From DASZGL01 sp035938875 (GTDB lineage: Bacteria > Chloroflexota > Dormibacteria > Aeolococcales > Aeolococcaceae), in contig DASZGL010000021.1 of NCBI GenBank assembly GCA_035938875.1, forward strand, positions 1 to 45,528: 45,528 nucleotides of DNA. Reading direction: 5' to 3'. The notes under the pieces were generated by a model. The model was not told the origin of the DNA, made no database searches, and saw nothing but the letters and a program-made list of their open reading frames with translations. This document shows, one piece after another, positions 27,392 to 35,210 of this stretch. Every line of letters starts with the position of its first letter. Positions within the stretch are counted from its first letter, which is position 1. The translations under genes and the position numbers were made by a program.

Positions 27392-28256
27392 GCGTCCCCT
27401 GCCCCCGGCGTCGCTCCGTGCCGGCCTGCGCGCGGCGACGGCTGTGACCCGCGTGCTGGGGCCGCTCCGCTACACCCTCGCTGACGCGGTCGGGCTCGGC
27501 GTCTATGCGCTGCAGCCCGAGCGGCGGCGGCGGGCCACCGCCAACCACCGGCGTGCCCGGACAGGCCGGGATGACGCCGAGGCGCGGCGGTGGGCGCGGC
27601 GCAGCTTCCGCGAGTACGGTCGGACCACCGTCGATTTCCTCTGGGCGAACCATCTCGACCAGGCTCGAGTTCGCCGCATGTCCAACATCCTCGGACAAGA
27701 CCACATCGACGCGGCGCTCGACGGCGGCAAGGGCGGCGTCTTCGCGCTCGCCCATCACGGCAATTGGGACATGGCGGCCAATGTCGCCACCGCCTACGGC
27801 ATCGAGCTGACCACGGTGATGGGCCCCGTCGGAACCGAGTGGATCACCGAGCTGGTGGTGTGGGCGCGCGAGCAGAACCAGCTCGAGGTCTTCACCCCGG
27901 ACAACGCCGCCCGCGGCCTGGTCCGGGCGTTGCGCCGCAACCGGTTCGTCTGCCTGCTCTGCGACATCCCCGAGAGCGGACCCACCGTGGTCGTGGACTA
28001 CTGCGGCGGCCCGGTGGAGTTCAGCGCCGTCCCCGCGTGGCTTGCGCTCCGTACCGGCACCCCGGTGATGCCCGTCGAGTGCTACCGGACAGGGCGCCGC
28101 CGCTACCAGATCCGCTGCAACGCCCCCGTCGAGGTGAATGAGGGCGACGACGAGGCCACGGTCATGCAGCGGGTGGCTCGGGTGCTGGAGGAGGGGGTGC
28201 ACCGGCATCCGGGCCAGTGGTACCCGTTCCGGCCGTTCTACGCCGACGATCGCTGA
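27384..28256 (+). CDS. LpxL/HtrB-type acyltransferase
   Basis: Member of the LpxL/HtrB lysophospholipid-acyltransferase family, which adds an acyl chain to lipid A precursors or, in actinobacteria, to phosphatidylinositol mannosides (PatA type). It has 290 aa. The catalytic motif H124-x4-D129 is in ALAHHGNWDMAANV, and LCDIPESGPTVVVDYCGG and GTPVMPVECYRTG match the acceptor-binding regions. A GTG start at 27384 overlaps the previous gene by 8 bases. The next gene is a GT4 glycosyltransferase, a pairing that resembles PatA with PimA, but no pgsA-like gene is present, so the lipid acceptor is unknown. Confidence 0.82.
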   Translation: MAERPLPPASLRAGLRAATAVTRVLGPLRYTLADAVGLGVYALQPERRRRATANHRRARTGRDDAEARRWARRSFREYGRTTVDFLWANHLDQARVRRMSNILGQDHIDAALDGGKGGVFALAHHGNWDMAANVATAYGIELTTVMGPVGTEWITELVVWAREQNQLEVFTPDNAARGLVRALRRNRFVCLLCDIPESGPTVVVDYCGGPVEFSAVPAWLALRTGTPVMPVECYRTGRRRYQIRCNAPVEVNEGDDEATVMQRVARVLEEGVHRHPGQWYPFRPFYADDR

Positions 28257-28263
28257 GGCAGGG

Positions 28264-28269
28264 TATCCT
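28264..28269 (+). promoter_or_regulatory. -10 element upstream of the GT4 gene
   Basis: TATCCT is followed after about 33 nt by GAGGAG (28303-28308) and the GTG start at 28317, so this gene has a normal leader and ribosome binding site. Confidence 0.35.
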
Positions 28270-28316
28270 CGTCCCAAGGGGGATCGGCGTCGTCAGCTCA
28301 TAGAGGAGTATGTCCT

Positions 28317-29501
28317 GTGCCTGCCACCGTCGAGAGGGACGACATCTCCGACGGGACGCTGAACGACCACGTGCAGCTGCGCGTCGCCTGGTTCGGCCAC
28401 GCCGAAGGTCGCCGCGCTGACGGGCTGTCGACCTACAGCCGCGAGACAGTGGCCGCCCTCGCGTCGCGAGGCGTGGACGTGCGCTTTTTCGCTCACGCCG
28501 CCGACGGCGAGGTGAGCCCGAGCGACGAGCCGATCCGGCTGCGCTCGCTCCGCTTCAAGACGCTGACCGTGTCCATGCCGGGCTCGACAGAGCGCATCGC
28601 CGCCGAGCTCGACGCCTTCGCACCGGACGTCGTCCACTGCTCGTGGAGCTTCTCCCACCTCGACGGGGCCATCGGGCGGATGGGCAAGGCCCGAGGCGCG
28701 GCGACCGTGGCGACCTTTCACCTGCCCTACGCGGAGCCGAGGAGCGCCCGCGGCCGAGTCCTCCGCGGTCTCTACCGGTACCACGCCCGAGCGCTCTCCG
28801 AATACGACCGCTGCGTCGCCCTGAGCGACGACCAGCGTGACCTGCTTCGCACCGTCGGGTACCCCGACGATCGCATCGAGGTGATCCACAACGGCGTCGA
28901 CACCGAGGTGATCACCCCGGGGCCATCCGAGCTGCGCGAGCGCCTCGGGGCGCGCTTCGTCGTCGCCTACATGGGCCGTCTCGACCCGGAGAAGCGCGTT
29001 CCCGCACTGGTTCGCTCCTTCCTCGACATGGAGTGGCCCGACGACCACGTTTTGCTCATCGCCGGCGGAGGAACACAGGAGAGCCGGATCCGGCGCCTGG
29101 CCGGGAGCCGGACCAACGTGCAGGTGATGGGTGTGGTGACCGATCCGGACCTTCGGCTCGACCTGCTCCGCGCTGCGGACGTCTTCGTGCTCCCCTCGAC
29201 CGCGGAGGGCCTGGCGCTGTCCATGCTCGAGGCGATGTCGGCGGGGTGCGCCGTGGTGGCAACCGACGCCGGCGAGGACGGTCCCGCTCTCGGCGACGCC
29301 GGTATCCGGTTGCCCGTCGAGCCTCTCGAGCCCCACCTGGGCGACGCGCTCCGCCGGCTGCGGGCCGATCCGGCGCTTCGTCGGGAGCTGGGCTTGCGCG
29401 CTCGGCAGCGGGTGGTGACCGCCTACGGGCTTCAGGGCAGCGTCGAGCGCCTCGTCAACCTGTATGACCGTCTGCGAAGCGGCAGGGCGGTCGCCGCGTA
29501 G
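28317..29501 (+). CDS. GT4-family glycosyltransferase
   Basis: Retaining GT-B glycosyltransferase of family GT4, transferring a sugar from a nucleotide donor at the inner face of the membrane. It has 394 aa. The N-terminal domain opens LRVAWFGHAEGRRADGLSTY, and the C-terminal domain has IHNGVDTEVITPG, VAYMGRLDPEKRV and the EX7E motif in STAEGLALSMLEAMSAG. The donor and acceptor sugars cannot be assigned. It starts at GTG 28317 with GAGGAG 8 nt upstream. It lies after an LpxL-type acyltransferase and before DegV and PlsY, suggesting a glycolipid role. Confidence 0.85.
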   Translation: MPATVERDDISDGTLNDHVQLRVAWFGHAEGRRADGLSTYSRETVAALASRGVDVRFFAHAADGEVSPSDEPIRLRSLRFKTLTVSMPGSTERIAAELDAFAPDVVHCSWSFSHLDGAIGRMGKARGAATVATFHLPYAEPRSARGRVLRGLYRYHARALSEYDRCVALSDDQRDLLRTVGYPDDRIEVIHNGVDTEVITPGPSELRERLGARFVVAYMGRLDPEKRVPALVRSFLDMEWPDDHVLLIAGGGTQESRIRRLAGSRTNVQVMGVVTDPDLRLDLLRAADVFVLPSTAEGLALSMLEAMSAGCAVVATDAGEDGPALGDAGIRLPVEPLEPHLGDALRRLRADPALRRELGLRARQRVVTAYGLQGSVERLVNLYDRLRSGRAVAA

Positions 29502-29512
29502 GGGCGGTGACT

Positions 29513-30385
29513 ATGACCCGACGGTGCGCCTTGGTGATCGACAGCGGTGCGGTCCTCGGGACAGGCGCGATGCAGGGGGTCACCGCCGTCCCCTTGCGCA
29601 TCGCCTTCGACCATCAGGTGTACCGCGACGGTGTCGACATCAGCCCCGAGGAGTTCTACGCGCGTCTTGGCGCGGGTGAGACACCGACGACGTCGACTCC
29701 CAGCCCGGGCGAGTACCTCGACGCCTTCCGCGCCAGCGACGGCGAGCGGATCGTCTGTCTCACCATCCCCCGCAAGCTGAGCGCCATGTACGAGTCGGCG
29801 ACGCTGGCCGCCCGGCTGCTCGCCGAGGAGGGGGACTCCCGTCAGGTCGACGTCATCGACACCGGCCAGGCGGCGGCCGGTTTCGGTCTGGTGGCGCGTG
29901 CCGCAGCCGAGCTCTGCGCCGCCGGCGCTCCCGCCGCCGAGGTGCTCGACCGCGTGTCCAGGGCATGCGCCGAGGTGCGCATGTACGGCAGCCTTCGCAC
30001 CCTGCGATACCTCGCCCGCAGCGGGCGCGTGCCCTCGATCGCGGCCGGCGTATCCGACCTGCTCGGCGTCCGTCCCATCTTCGAGCTGCGCAACGGCGAC
30101 GCCCGCCGGCTCGCCCTGGTCCGCGGAGAACGCCGCGTCGTCCGCGACTTCCAGCGAATCGCTGCCGAGCAGATGTCAACCGACGTCCCTCTGTGGCTGC
30201 TCGTGTTCCACTCTGGGGTGCCCGAGGCTGCCGCCAGGCTGCGCGAGGCGCTGCACCAGGTGCTTCGCGTGGCGCGAAGCGAGACCATCACCCTGACCCC
30301 GGTGATGGGCGCCTACACGGGGCCGGGGATGACCGGATTTGCCGCCATGCCGCTGTCGGCGAGCGAACTCGGTGGCGTGCCGTGA
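29513..30385 (+). CDS. DegV family fatty-acid-binding protein
   Basis: DegV/FakB proteins bind one fatty acid, and FakB forms present it to the kinase FakA for acyl-phosphate formation. The 290 aa cover the whole fold: CALVIDSGAVLGT at the start, VPLRIAFDHQVYRDGVD, IPRKLSAMYESATLAARLL, then VIDTGQAAAGFGLVARAAAE and LRTLRYLARSGRVPS. The usual first motif DS(T/S)xDL is altered to DSGAVLG. The start at ATG 29513 follows GGGG at 29501-29504; a GTG at 29507 is the alternative. Its stop overlaps the GTG of the first plsY, so both are translated together. No fakA (DAK-type kinase) is in the window. Confidence 0.85.
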   Translation: MTRRCALVIDSGAVLGTGAMQGVTAVPLRIAFDHQVYRDGVDISPEEFYARLGAGETPTTSTPSPGEYLDAFRASDGERIVCLTIPRKLSAMYESATLAARLLAEEGDSRQVDVIDTGQAAAGFGLVARAAAELCAAGAPAAEVLDRVSRACAEVRMYGSLRTLRYLARSGRVPSIAAGVSDLLGVRPIFELRNGDARRLALVRGERRVVRDFQRIAAEQMSTDVPLWLLVFHSGVPEAAARLREALHQVLRVARSETITLTPVMGAYTGPGMTGFAAMPLSASELGGVP

Positions 30386-31050
30386 CCCACGTCACCGTCG
30401 ACACCTGGAGCATCGCCGCCGTGGGGGCGCTGGCCTACCTGGTCGGCGGCGTTCCCATCGGCTGGTTGCTGGCGCGCAGTCGCGCCGGTATCGATGTGCG
30501 CGGGCTCGGCTCGGGCAACGTCGGCACCAGCAACATCTATCGCAACGTCGACGCCGGGATGGCGGTCGTCGTCGGTCCCGCGCAGTTCTTCCAAGGCTTG
30601 CTGTGCGTCGAGGGGGCGGGCTGGCTGGGATTCCCCATCGAGATCCAGTCGCTGGTCGCGGTGTGTGCCGTGGTCGGCAACGGCTGGCCTGTGTACCTGG
30701 GCTTCAACGGCGGTCGCGGCATCGCGGTGGCCACGGGCGCGGTCGCGGGGCTCAGCCTCATCGGGCTCGGGGTCCTCCTCGCCTGTTTCGCCGCGGGCGC
30801 GCTCTGCCGTCAGATCGCGCTCGGTGTCATGGCGGGATTCATCGCGTTGCCCATCGTGGCCGCGCTGATCGTCGGCCAGGCTCGCGCGATCGCCTTCGCG
30901 GTGCTGCTGGTGCTCATCACTCTGCGACGCCTCGAGGGGCTGATCACCGACAGCCGCCGCTACGGGCAGCCGTTGCGCCTGGCCCTCCTCAGGCTGGCTC
31001 GCGATGAGCGCCCTGGGCGACCCCTGGTGGGGCGGAGGACAGACTGGTAA
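30382..31050 (+). CDS. Divergent PlsY-like glycerol-3-phosphate acyltransferase
   Basis: Membrane protein of the PlsY family, which moves the acyl group from acyl-phosphate to glycerol-3-phosphate. It has 222 aa. Motif 1 is present as GSGNVGTSNIYR (residues 43-54). Motif 2 is degenerate: NGWPVYLGFNGGRGIAVATG has Asn for the usual His and Arg for the catalytic Lys of GGKG. Motif 3 is replaced: LITLRRLEGL lacks the RHxxN block. A canonical PlsY is encoded at 36785. This copy may use another substrate, or it may bind rather than catalyse. It overlaps degV by four bases. Confidence 0.8.
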   Translation: MTHVTVDTWSIAAVGALAYLVGGVPIGWLLARSRAGIDVRGLGSGNVGTSNIYRNVDAGMAVVVGPAQFFQGLLCVEGAGWLGFPIEIQSLVAVCAVVGNGWPVYLGFNGGRGIAVATGAVAGLSLIGLGVLLACFAAGALCRQIALGVMAGFIALPIVAALIVGQARAIAFAVLLVLITLRRLEGLITDSRRYGQPLRLALLRLARDERPGRPLVGRRTDW

Positions 31051-31097
31051 ACGTCAGGTCGTCGCGTCTGTGGCGCCGCGGGGCGCTGCGTACCCTG

Positions 31098-32057
31098 GTG
31101 CCGCTGCTGATCGGTGTCGCCGCGCTTTTTGCGCTGATCTTCGCCATCGATCTGCGTGGTTTCGGCGCGGCCATCCGTGGTTTCCGCCTGGCCGCGATCC
31201 CTGCAGTTCTGGCCTTGAGTGTCCTCTACTACATGCTCCAGGGGGTGCGCTGGCATTTCCTGCTTCGCGCTGTGGGAGTCCGCGAGCCCATGGGTCACTC
31301 CGTGCTGCTCAACTACGCCGGTCAGTCGACGGGCCTGCTCCCCCTCGGCGAGCTCAGCCGCGCGGTGCTCGTCGCCGAATCGACCGGTGTCGAGTTCGGC
31401 GCCATCGTCGCCACGGTGACCGTCCAGGAGCTCATCTACACCCTGATCCTCATCGCCGCGGCTGTGCCGGGGTCGTTCGCCTATCACGGCTCAGCGGGAG
31501 CGGTCCTCGCCGCGCTGCTGGCGACCGTCCTGGTTTTCGTGATCCTCACAGTTCCCGCGGTTTTCCGCCGCGTTCGCGCCGGCGTGGTGCGCACGCCGCT
31601 GCTGCGCCGGCTGGTGGCCGACGTCGACCGCTTGCAGCACGACACCGTTGTGCTGCTCCGGCGCCCCGACACGTACTGGTGGTCGACCCTCAGCGCATTC
31701 GGGGCGCTGGTGTCGATCACCCTTTTCTGGCTGGTTGTCGACAGCATCGCCCCCGGGGTTCTCTCGTGGAAGACGGCGGCTTTCGTCTACGCCGTCTCCC
31801 ACGTTGTCGGGGCCATAAGCCTGATCCCCGGCGGGCTGGGAGCCTACGAGGCCAGCACCGTGGGCCTGCTCGTGGCCAGCGGCGTCGACGGCGGCATCTC
31901 TGCCGCGGCGGCTCTGCTCCATCGGGCAGCGGACAAGGGGGTGAACACCCTGATCGGCATGGCCGCGTACCTCATCGCCCGGCGCCGGCTCAAGCTGGGC
32001 GGCCTGCGCACGGTCCACTTCGGCACCGTCGGCCTGCCTGCAGCCGGGGAGGGGTGA
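31098..32057 (+). CDS. LPG-synthase/UPF0104-type flippase-like membrane protein
   Basis: Polytopic membrane protein resembling the flippase domain of lysylphosphatidylglycerol synthase (UPF0104). From GTG 31098 it has 319 aa and about seven helices. Characteristic features are QGVRWHFLLRAVGVREP, GQSTGLLPLGELSRAVLVAE and the C-terminal VGAISLIPGGLGAYEAS. GTG 31098 has no ribosome binding site. A CTG at 31044, overlapping the plsY end, has GGAGG 5 nt upstream and gives a basic N-terminus (MVNVRSSRLWRRGALRTL), so the true protein may be 337 aa. The position after DegV and PlsY fits lipid translocation, but the substrate is unknown. Confidence 0.75.
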   Translation: MPLLIGVAALFALIFAIDLRGFGAAIRGFRLAAIPAVLALSVLYYMLQGVRWHFLLRAVGVREPMGHSVLLNYAGQSTGLLPLGELSRAVLVAESTGVEFGAIVATVTVQELIYTLILIAAAVPGSFAYHGSAGAVLAALLATVLVFVILTVPAVFRRVRAGVVRTPLLRRLVADVDRLQHDTVVLLRRPDTYWWSTLSAFGALVSITLFWLVVDSIAPGVLSWKTAAFVYAVSHVVGAISLIPGGLGAYEASTVGLLVASGVDGGISAAAALLHRAADKGVNTLIGMAAYLIARRRLKLGGLRTVHFGTVGLPAAGEG

Positions 32058-32107
32058 GCGCCAGGCAACCGTGTCCTGTCCGCGTCGAGGCCGGCACAAC
32101 AGGCGCA

Positions 32108-32113
32108 TATGAT
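32108..32113 (+). promoter_or_regulatory. -10 element for the near-leaderless DUF1802 gene
   Basis: TATGAT ends 6 nt before the GTG at 32120, so the mRNA should begin at or beside its first codon. No Shine-Dalgarno sequence is seen. Confidence 0.5.
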
Positions 32114-32119
32114 CGCCCG

Positions 32120-32752
32120 GTGGTTGTCGCCTCCTCGACACGGCTGGCGCTCAAGGAGTGGGACGTCGTCGTCGCCGCACTCGAGCAGGGACTGCAGGCG
32201 ATCCTCGTGCGCAAAGGAGGATTGGACGACCCCGGGCAGCGCCTGAGCGTTCCCGAGCGCCCCTTCTGGCTCTATCCGACGCTCTTCCACGAGCGTGGCG
32301 TCTTCCTTCGCCCAGAGTTCCACGAGCTGCTGGTGCCGGGGATGCATCGGGCGCCCCGAGAGAGCGCCCGGCTGGTGCCCCGACCGCCGGGCCACCCGAG
32401 GCCGGTGGCACCGGGCCACGTTGCCATCCGCGCCGTCGCCGAGGTGGTCGAGGCGGTGGCGGCGCCGTCGCTGGCGAGCCTTCGGCGGCTTCTCGCTCGC
32501 ACGGTGTGGACCGAGAAGTACGTCACCCTGCGCTACCGCTGGCGACCCCAGGACCGTCCTTTGGTGCTGGTGCTCCGCGTCGCCGCACTGCCCGAGGCCG
32601 TCGACGTCGAGGAGCGTCGCGAGTACGCCGGCTGCCGCTCCTGGCTCGAGCTGATCGACCCTCCCGACACCCGCTCTGCACGCCCGGTGTGGCCGCCGGG
32701 GCGCCTCGCCGACGAGGTGGCGGCGGTGCGCAGTGCGCTCAGCGAGCCGTGA
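32120..32752 (+). CDS. DUF1802 family protein
   Basis: A 210-aa protein matching DUF1802, a family of unknown function. Recognisable parts are ALKEWDVVVAALEQGLQAIL, VRKGGLDD, PFWLYPTLFHERG and, later, EKYVTLRYRWRPQDRPLVLV. The start was set at GTG 32120 because a -10 element lies just upstream and LKEW then falls close to the N-terminus, as in the family. The longer in-frame extension upstream is antisense-like read-through of the previous gene. Its stop overlaps the next ATG (TGATG), linking it to the ABC exporter. No catalytic residues can be named. Confidence 0.8.
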   Translation: MVVASSTRLALKEWDVVVAALEQGLQAILVRKGGLDDPGQRLSVPERPFWLYPTLFHERGVFLRPEFHELLVPGMHRAPRESARLVPRPPGHPRPVAPGHVAIRAVAEVVEAVAAPSLASLRRLLARTVWTEKYVTLRYRWRPQDRPLVLVLRVAALPEAVDVEERREYAGCRSWLELIDPPDTRSARPVWPPGRLADEVAAVRSALSEP

Positions 32753-33543
32753 TGGCTGAACCGGTTCCCCTTCTGCCACCCGCGGCGCTGGCGATGCGCG
32801 GCCTCACCAAGGTGTTCGGCGATCGCCTCGCCGTCGATTCGATGTCCCTCGACGTCGCCGAGGGTGAGCTCTTCGGGTTTCTCGGTCCCAACGGCGCCGG
32901 CAAGACGACGACGATCAAGATGCTCGTCGGTCTTCTCCGACCCACCGCCGGCGTGGCCGCCATCTGCGGCCACGATGTCGTCGCCGACGCGGCGCGCGCC
33001 AAGGCCGTTGCGGGGTATGTTCCCGACCAACCCGCGCTCTACGAGAAGCTCACCGGCCGGGAGATGCTCGGTCTGGCAGCCGACCTCTACGCGGTGCCGC
33101 GGGAGGTGCAGGCAGCGCGCATCGAGCCGCTCCTCGAGACATTCGCTCTTCGTGAGCACGCCGACGAGATGGTGCAGTCGTACTCCCGCGGCATGCGCCA
33201 GAAGCTCGCGCTCGGCGCCGCGTTGCTCCACGATCCCCGCGTTCTCTTCCTCGATGAGCCCACCGTCGGCCTCGATCCGCTGAGCGCTCGGCAGCTCAAG
33301 GACGTGCTCCGGCGACTCTGCGGTGAGGGACGCACCGTCTTCCTCAGCACGCACGTGCTCGAGGTCGCCGAGCTGCTCTGCGATCGCGTCGGTGTCGTCC
33401 AGCGCGGGCGGCTCATCGCCGTGGGCACTCCCGCGGAGCTGCGCGCCATGGGCGGTGACGCCACCCTGGAAGAGGCTTTTCTGCGTCTCACCGGCGGCGG
33501 AGACGCGGACATGCGGCCTCTGCTGCGCGCCCTCGAGTCGTGA
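32752..33543 (+). CDS. ABC exporter, ATP-binding protein
   Basis: ATPase of an ABC-2-type exporter. It has 263 aa. Walker A is GPNGAGKTTT, the signature SYSRGMRQKLALG replaces LSGGQ in the way common among drug- and lipid-type exporters, Walker B is VLFLDEPTVGLDP and the H-loop is STHVLEVAE. A leading segment of about 14 residues is Pro-rich. It starts at ATG 32752, overlapping DUF1802, and overlaps the permease start (GTGA). The exported substrate cannot be told. Confidence 0.9.
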   Translation: MAEPVPLLPPAALAMRGLTKVFGDRLAVDSMSLDVAEGELFGFLGPNGAGKTTTIKMLVGLLRPTAGVAAICGHDVVADAARAKAVAGYVPDQPALYEKLTGREMLGLAADLYAVPREVQAARIEPLLETFALREHADEMVQSYSRGMRQKLALGAALLHDPRVLFLDEPTVGLDPLSARQLKDVLRRLCGEGRTVFLSTHVLEVAELLCDRVGVVQRGRLIAVGTPAELRAMGGDATLEEAFLRLTGGGDADMRPLLRALES

Positions 33544-35210
33544 TCGCCGCGCAGTCCGCGCCCAACCCCGCGGATCGATGGGGCTTCGCGTTGGTACCGC
33601 GGCTGCTCGCGTACCGGTTTCGTATGGTCAGCAACGCGGCGCTGCGAGGCGGTCGGGAACGTCGCGGCTGGACGCTGATCCTGGCGATTGTCATCAGCGG
33701 TGCGGTGCTGGCCGGATACCGCATCACCGGTGCTGCTCTGCAGGACGATGCGCCGTCGCCGGAGCGCTTGCAGCCGGCGGTCTCCGGCGGTCTCGGCATG
33801 ATCGCGGGTTTCACCCTGATCACCGCGATCACCTTCGCGCTGAGCGCCTTCTACTTCGCCAAGGACCTCGACACACTGCTGGTGTCGCCACTTCCCGGCC
33901 GCTCGGTGCTGCTGACCAAGCTCTGCGTGCAGCTGGGCACCGGAGCGTCTGTGGGAGCACTGCTGATGACCCCGCCGCTGCTCGCCTACATGCAGCAGCG
34001 GGGCACCGCGGCGTTCCTTCCCCTGGTCGGTCTCACCGTTGTCGCCATGGCGGCCTTGCCGCTGGCCGCGGGCACCGCCCTGACCATCGCGGCGGTTCGC
34101 ATCATCCCGGCTCGTCGCGTCCGCGATGCCGGCGGATTGCTGGTCACGCTGGTGGTCTTCGGTGTCACCGCGGTCAACCTGCTGGTTCGCGGCCCTGACG
34201 GCTTCACCTCGGCCCCGGGGCCGCTCGATCCGTCAGGGCAGGCGGGGGTCGCCGCATCACTCTGGTTGCCCACCGGCTGGGCTGCGCGGGGTGTCCTGGC
34301 GGCGCTGCGCGGAGATGGCCTGGCCGCCCTGGGCTGGGCCACACCGCTGGTCCTTTCCGCGGTTGCCGCGCTGCTGTTGGTGTCGCGACTGGGTGAGCGC
34401 GCCTTCGTGGGCGGCTTCATGCGTAGCGCCGAGGCAGGTTCGCGACGCACCCGGCGGGCAGCGAACCGAAGGCTGCTCGCACGTCGCACGGGCGTGCGCC
34501 GGCCGTGGACTGTCCTCGCCGCCAAGGATCTGCGCGAGATCCGCCGCGACGCATCGCAGCTTGGGCAGCTGTTTCTGCCCATCGCCCTCTTCGCCGTCTA
34601 CATCGCCGCGCCGGGGTCGCGCAGCGGCTTCCAGGACGCCAGCACGCGCCTGCCACCATGGTTCGGCCCGGCGTTGACCGCGGGTTTCGCCAGTCTCTTC
34701 GCGGCATCGGGCATCGCGCTTCGCGGTGTCGGCATGGAAGGACGCCGCCTCTGGCTGATTCGCACAGCGCCGGTTGACGCTTGGCAGGTGCTCCGCGCCA
34801 AGCTCGCCGTCGGCCTGGGCATCGCCGGGACCCTCGGGGTCCTCCTCGTCGGCATCGGTGCGGTGCGCAACCGCGTTGATCCCCTGACCACGCTGCTCGT
34901 GGTCGCCCGGATGCTGGTGATCATTGCCGGCATGGTGGGACTGGCGGCCGGCCTCGGTGCCATCCGCCCGCGCCTGGATTGGACCGACCCGCGCCGCTCG
35001 GTTGGCCTGGGGCTGAGCATCGGCTTTCTGGGCATGGGCTCGCTCTACCTCGGCTTCATCTACGTGATCCTCGGCGTGCCTTACGCAGCCCGCAACCCAT
35101 CCGCGTCGGCGATCGCTGCGGCCGACGTCGTGGTGGCGCTGGTCGCACTCGGCACCGCTTCCCTCGCCTTGCACGTCGGTGCCCGCCGGCTGCGAGCACT
35201 CGAGCTCTGA
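33540..35210 (+). CDS. ABC exporter, large permease
   Basis: A 556-aa membrane protein, translationally coupled to the ATPase gene, with roughly 12 predicted helices in two halves. The first half has FALSAFYFAKDLDTLLVSPL and ALLMTPPLLAYMQQRG; the second begins after a basic loop around residue 300 with VLAAKDLREIRRDASQLGQL. This two-half layout resembles large single-chain ABC-2 permeases whose substrates are often unknown. The start is GTG 33540 and the stop TGA 35208-35210. The next gene starts inside that stop, at CTG 35207. Confidence 0.82.
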   Translation: MIAAQSAPNPADRWGFALVPRLLAYRFRMVSNAALRGGRERRGWTLILAIVISGAVLAGYRITGAALQDDAPSPERLQPAVSGGLGMIAGFTLITAITFALSAFYFAKDLDTLLVSPLPGRSVLLTKLCVQLGTGASVGALLMTPPLLAYMQQRGTAAFLPLVGLTVVAMAALPLAAGTALTIAAVRIIPARRVRDAGGLLVTLVVFGVTAVNLLVRGPDGFTSAPGPLDPSGQAGVAASLWLPTGWAARGVLAALRGDGLAALGWATPLVLSAVAALLLVSRLGERAFVGGFMRSAEAGSRRTRRAANRRLLARRTGVRRPWTVLAAKDLREIRRDASQLGQLFLPIALFAVYIAAPGSRSGFQDASTRLPPWFGPALTAGFASLFAASGIALRGVGMEGRRLWLIRTAPVDAWQVLRAKLAVGLGIAGTLGVLLVGIGAVRNRVDPLTTLLVVARMLVIIAGMVGLAAGLGAIRPRLDWTDPRRSVGLGLSIGFLGMGSLYLGFIYVILGVPYAARNPSASAIAAADVVVALVALGTASLALHVGARRLRALEL

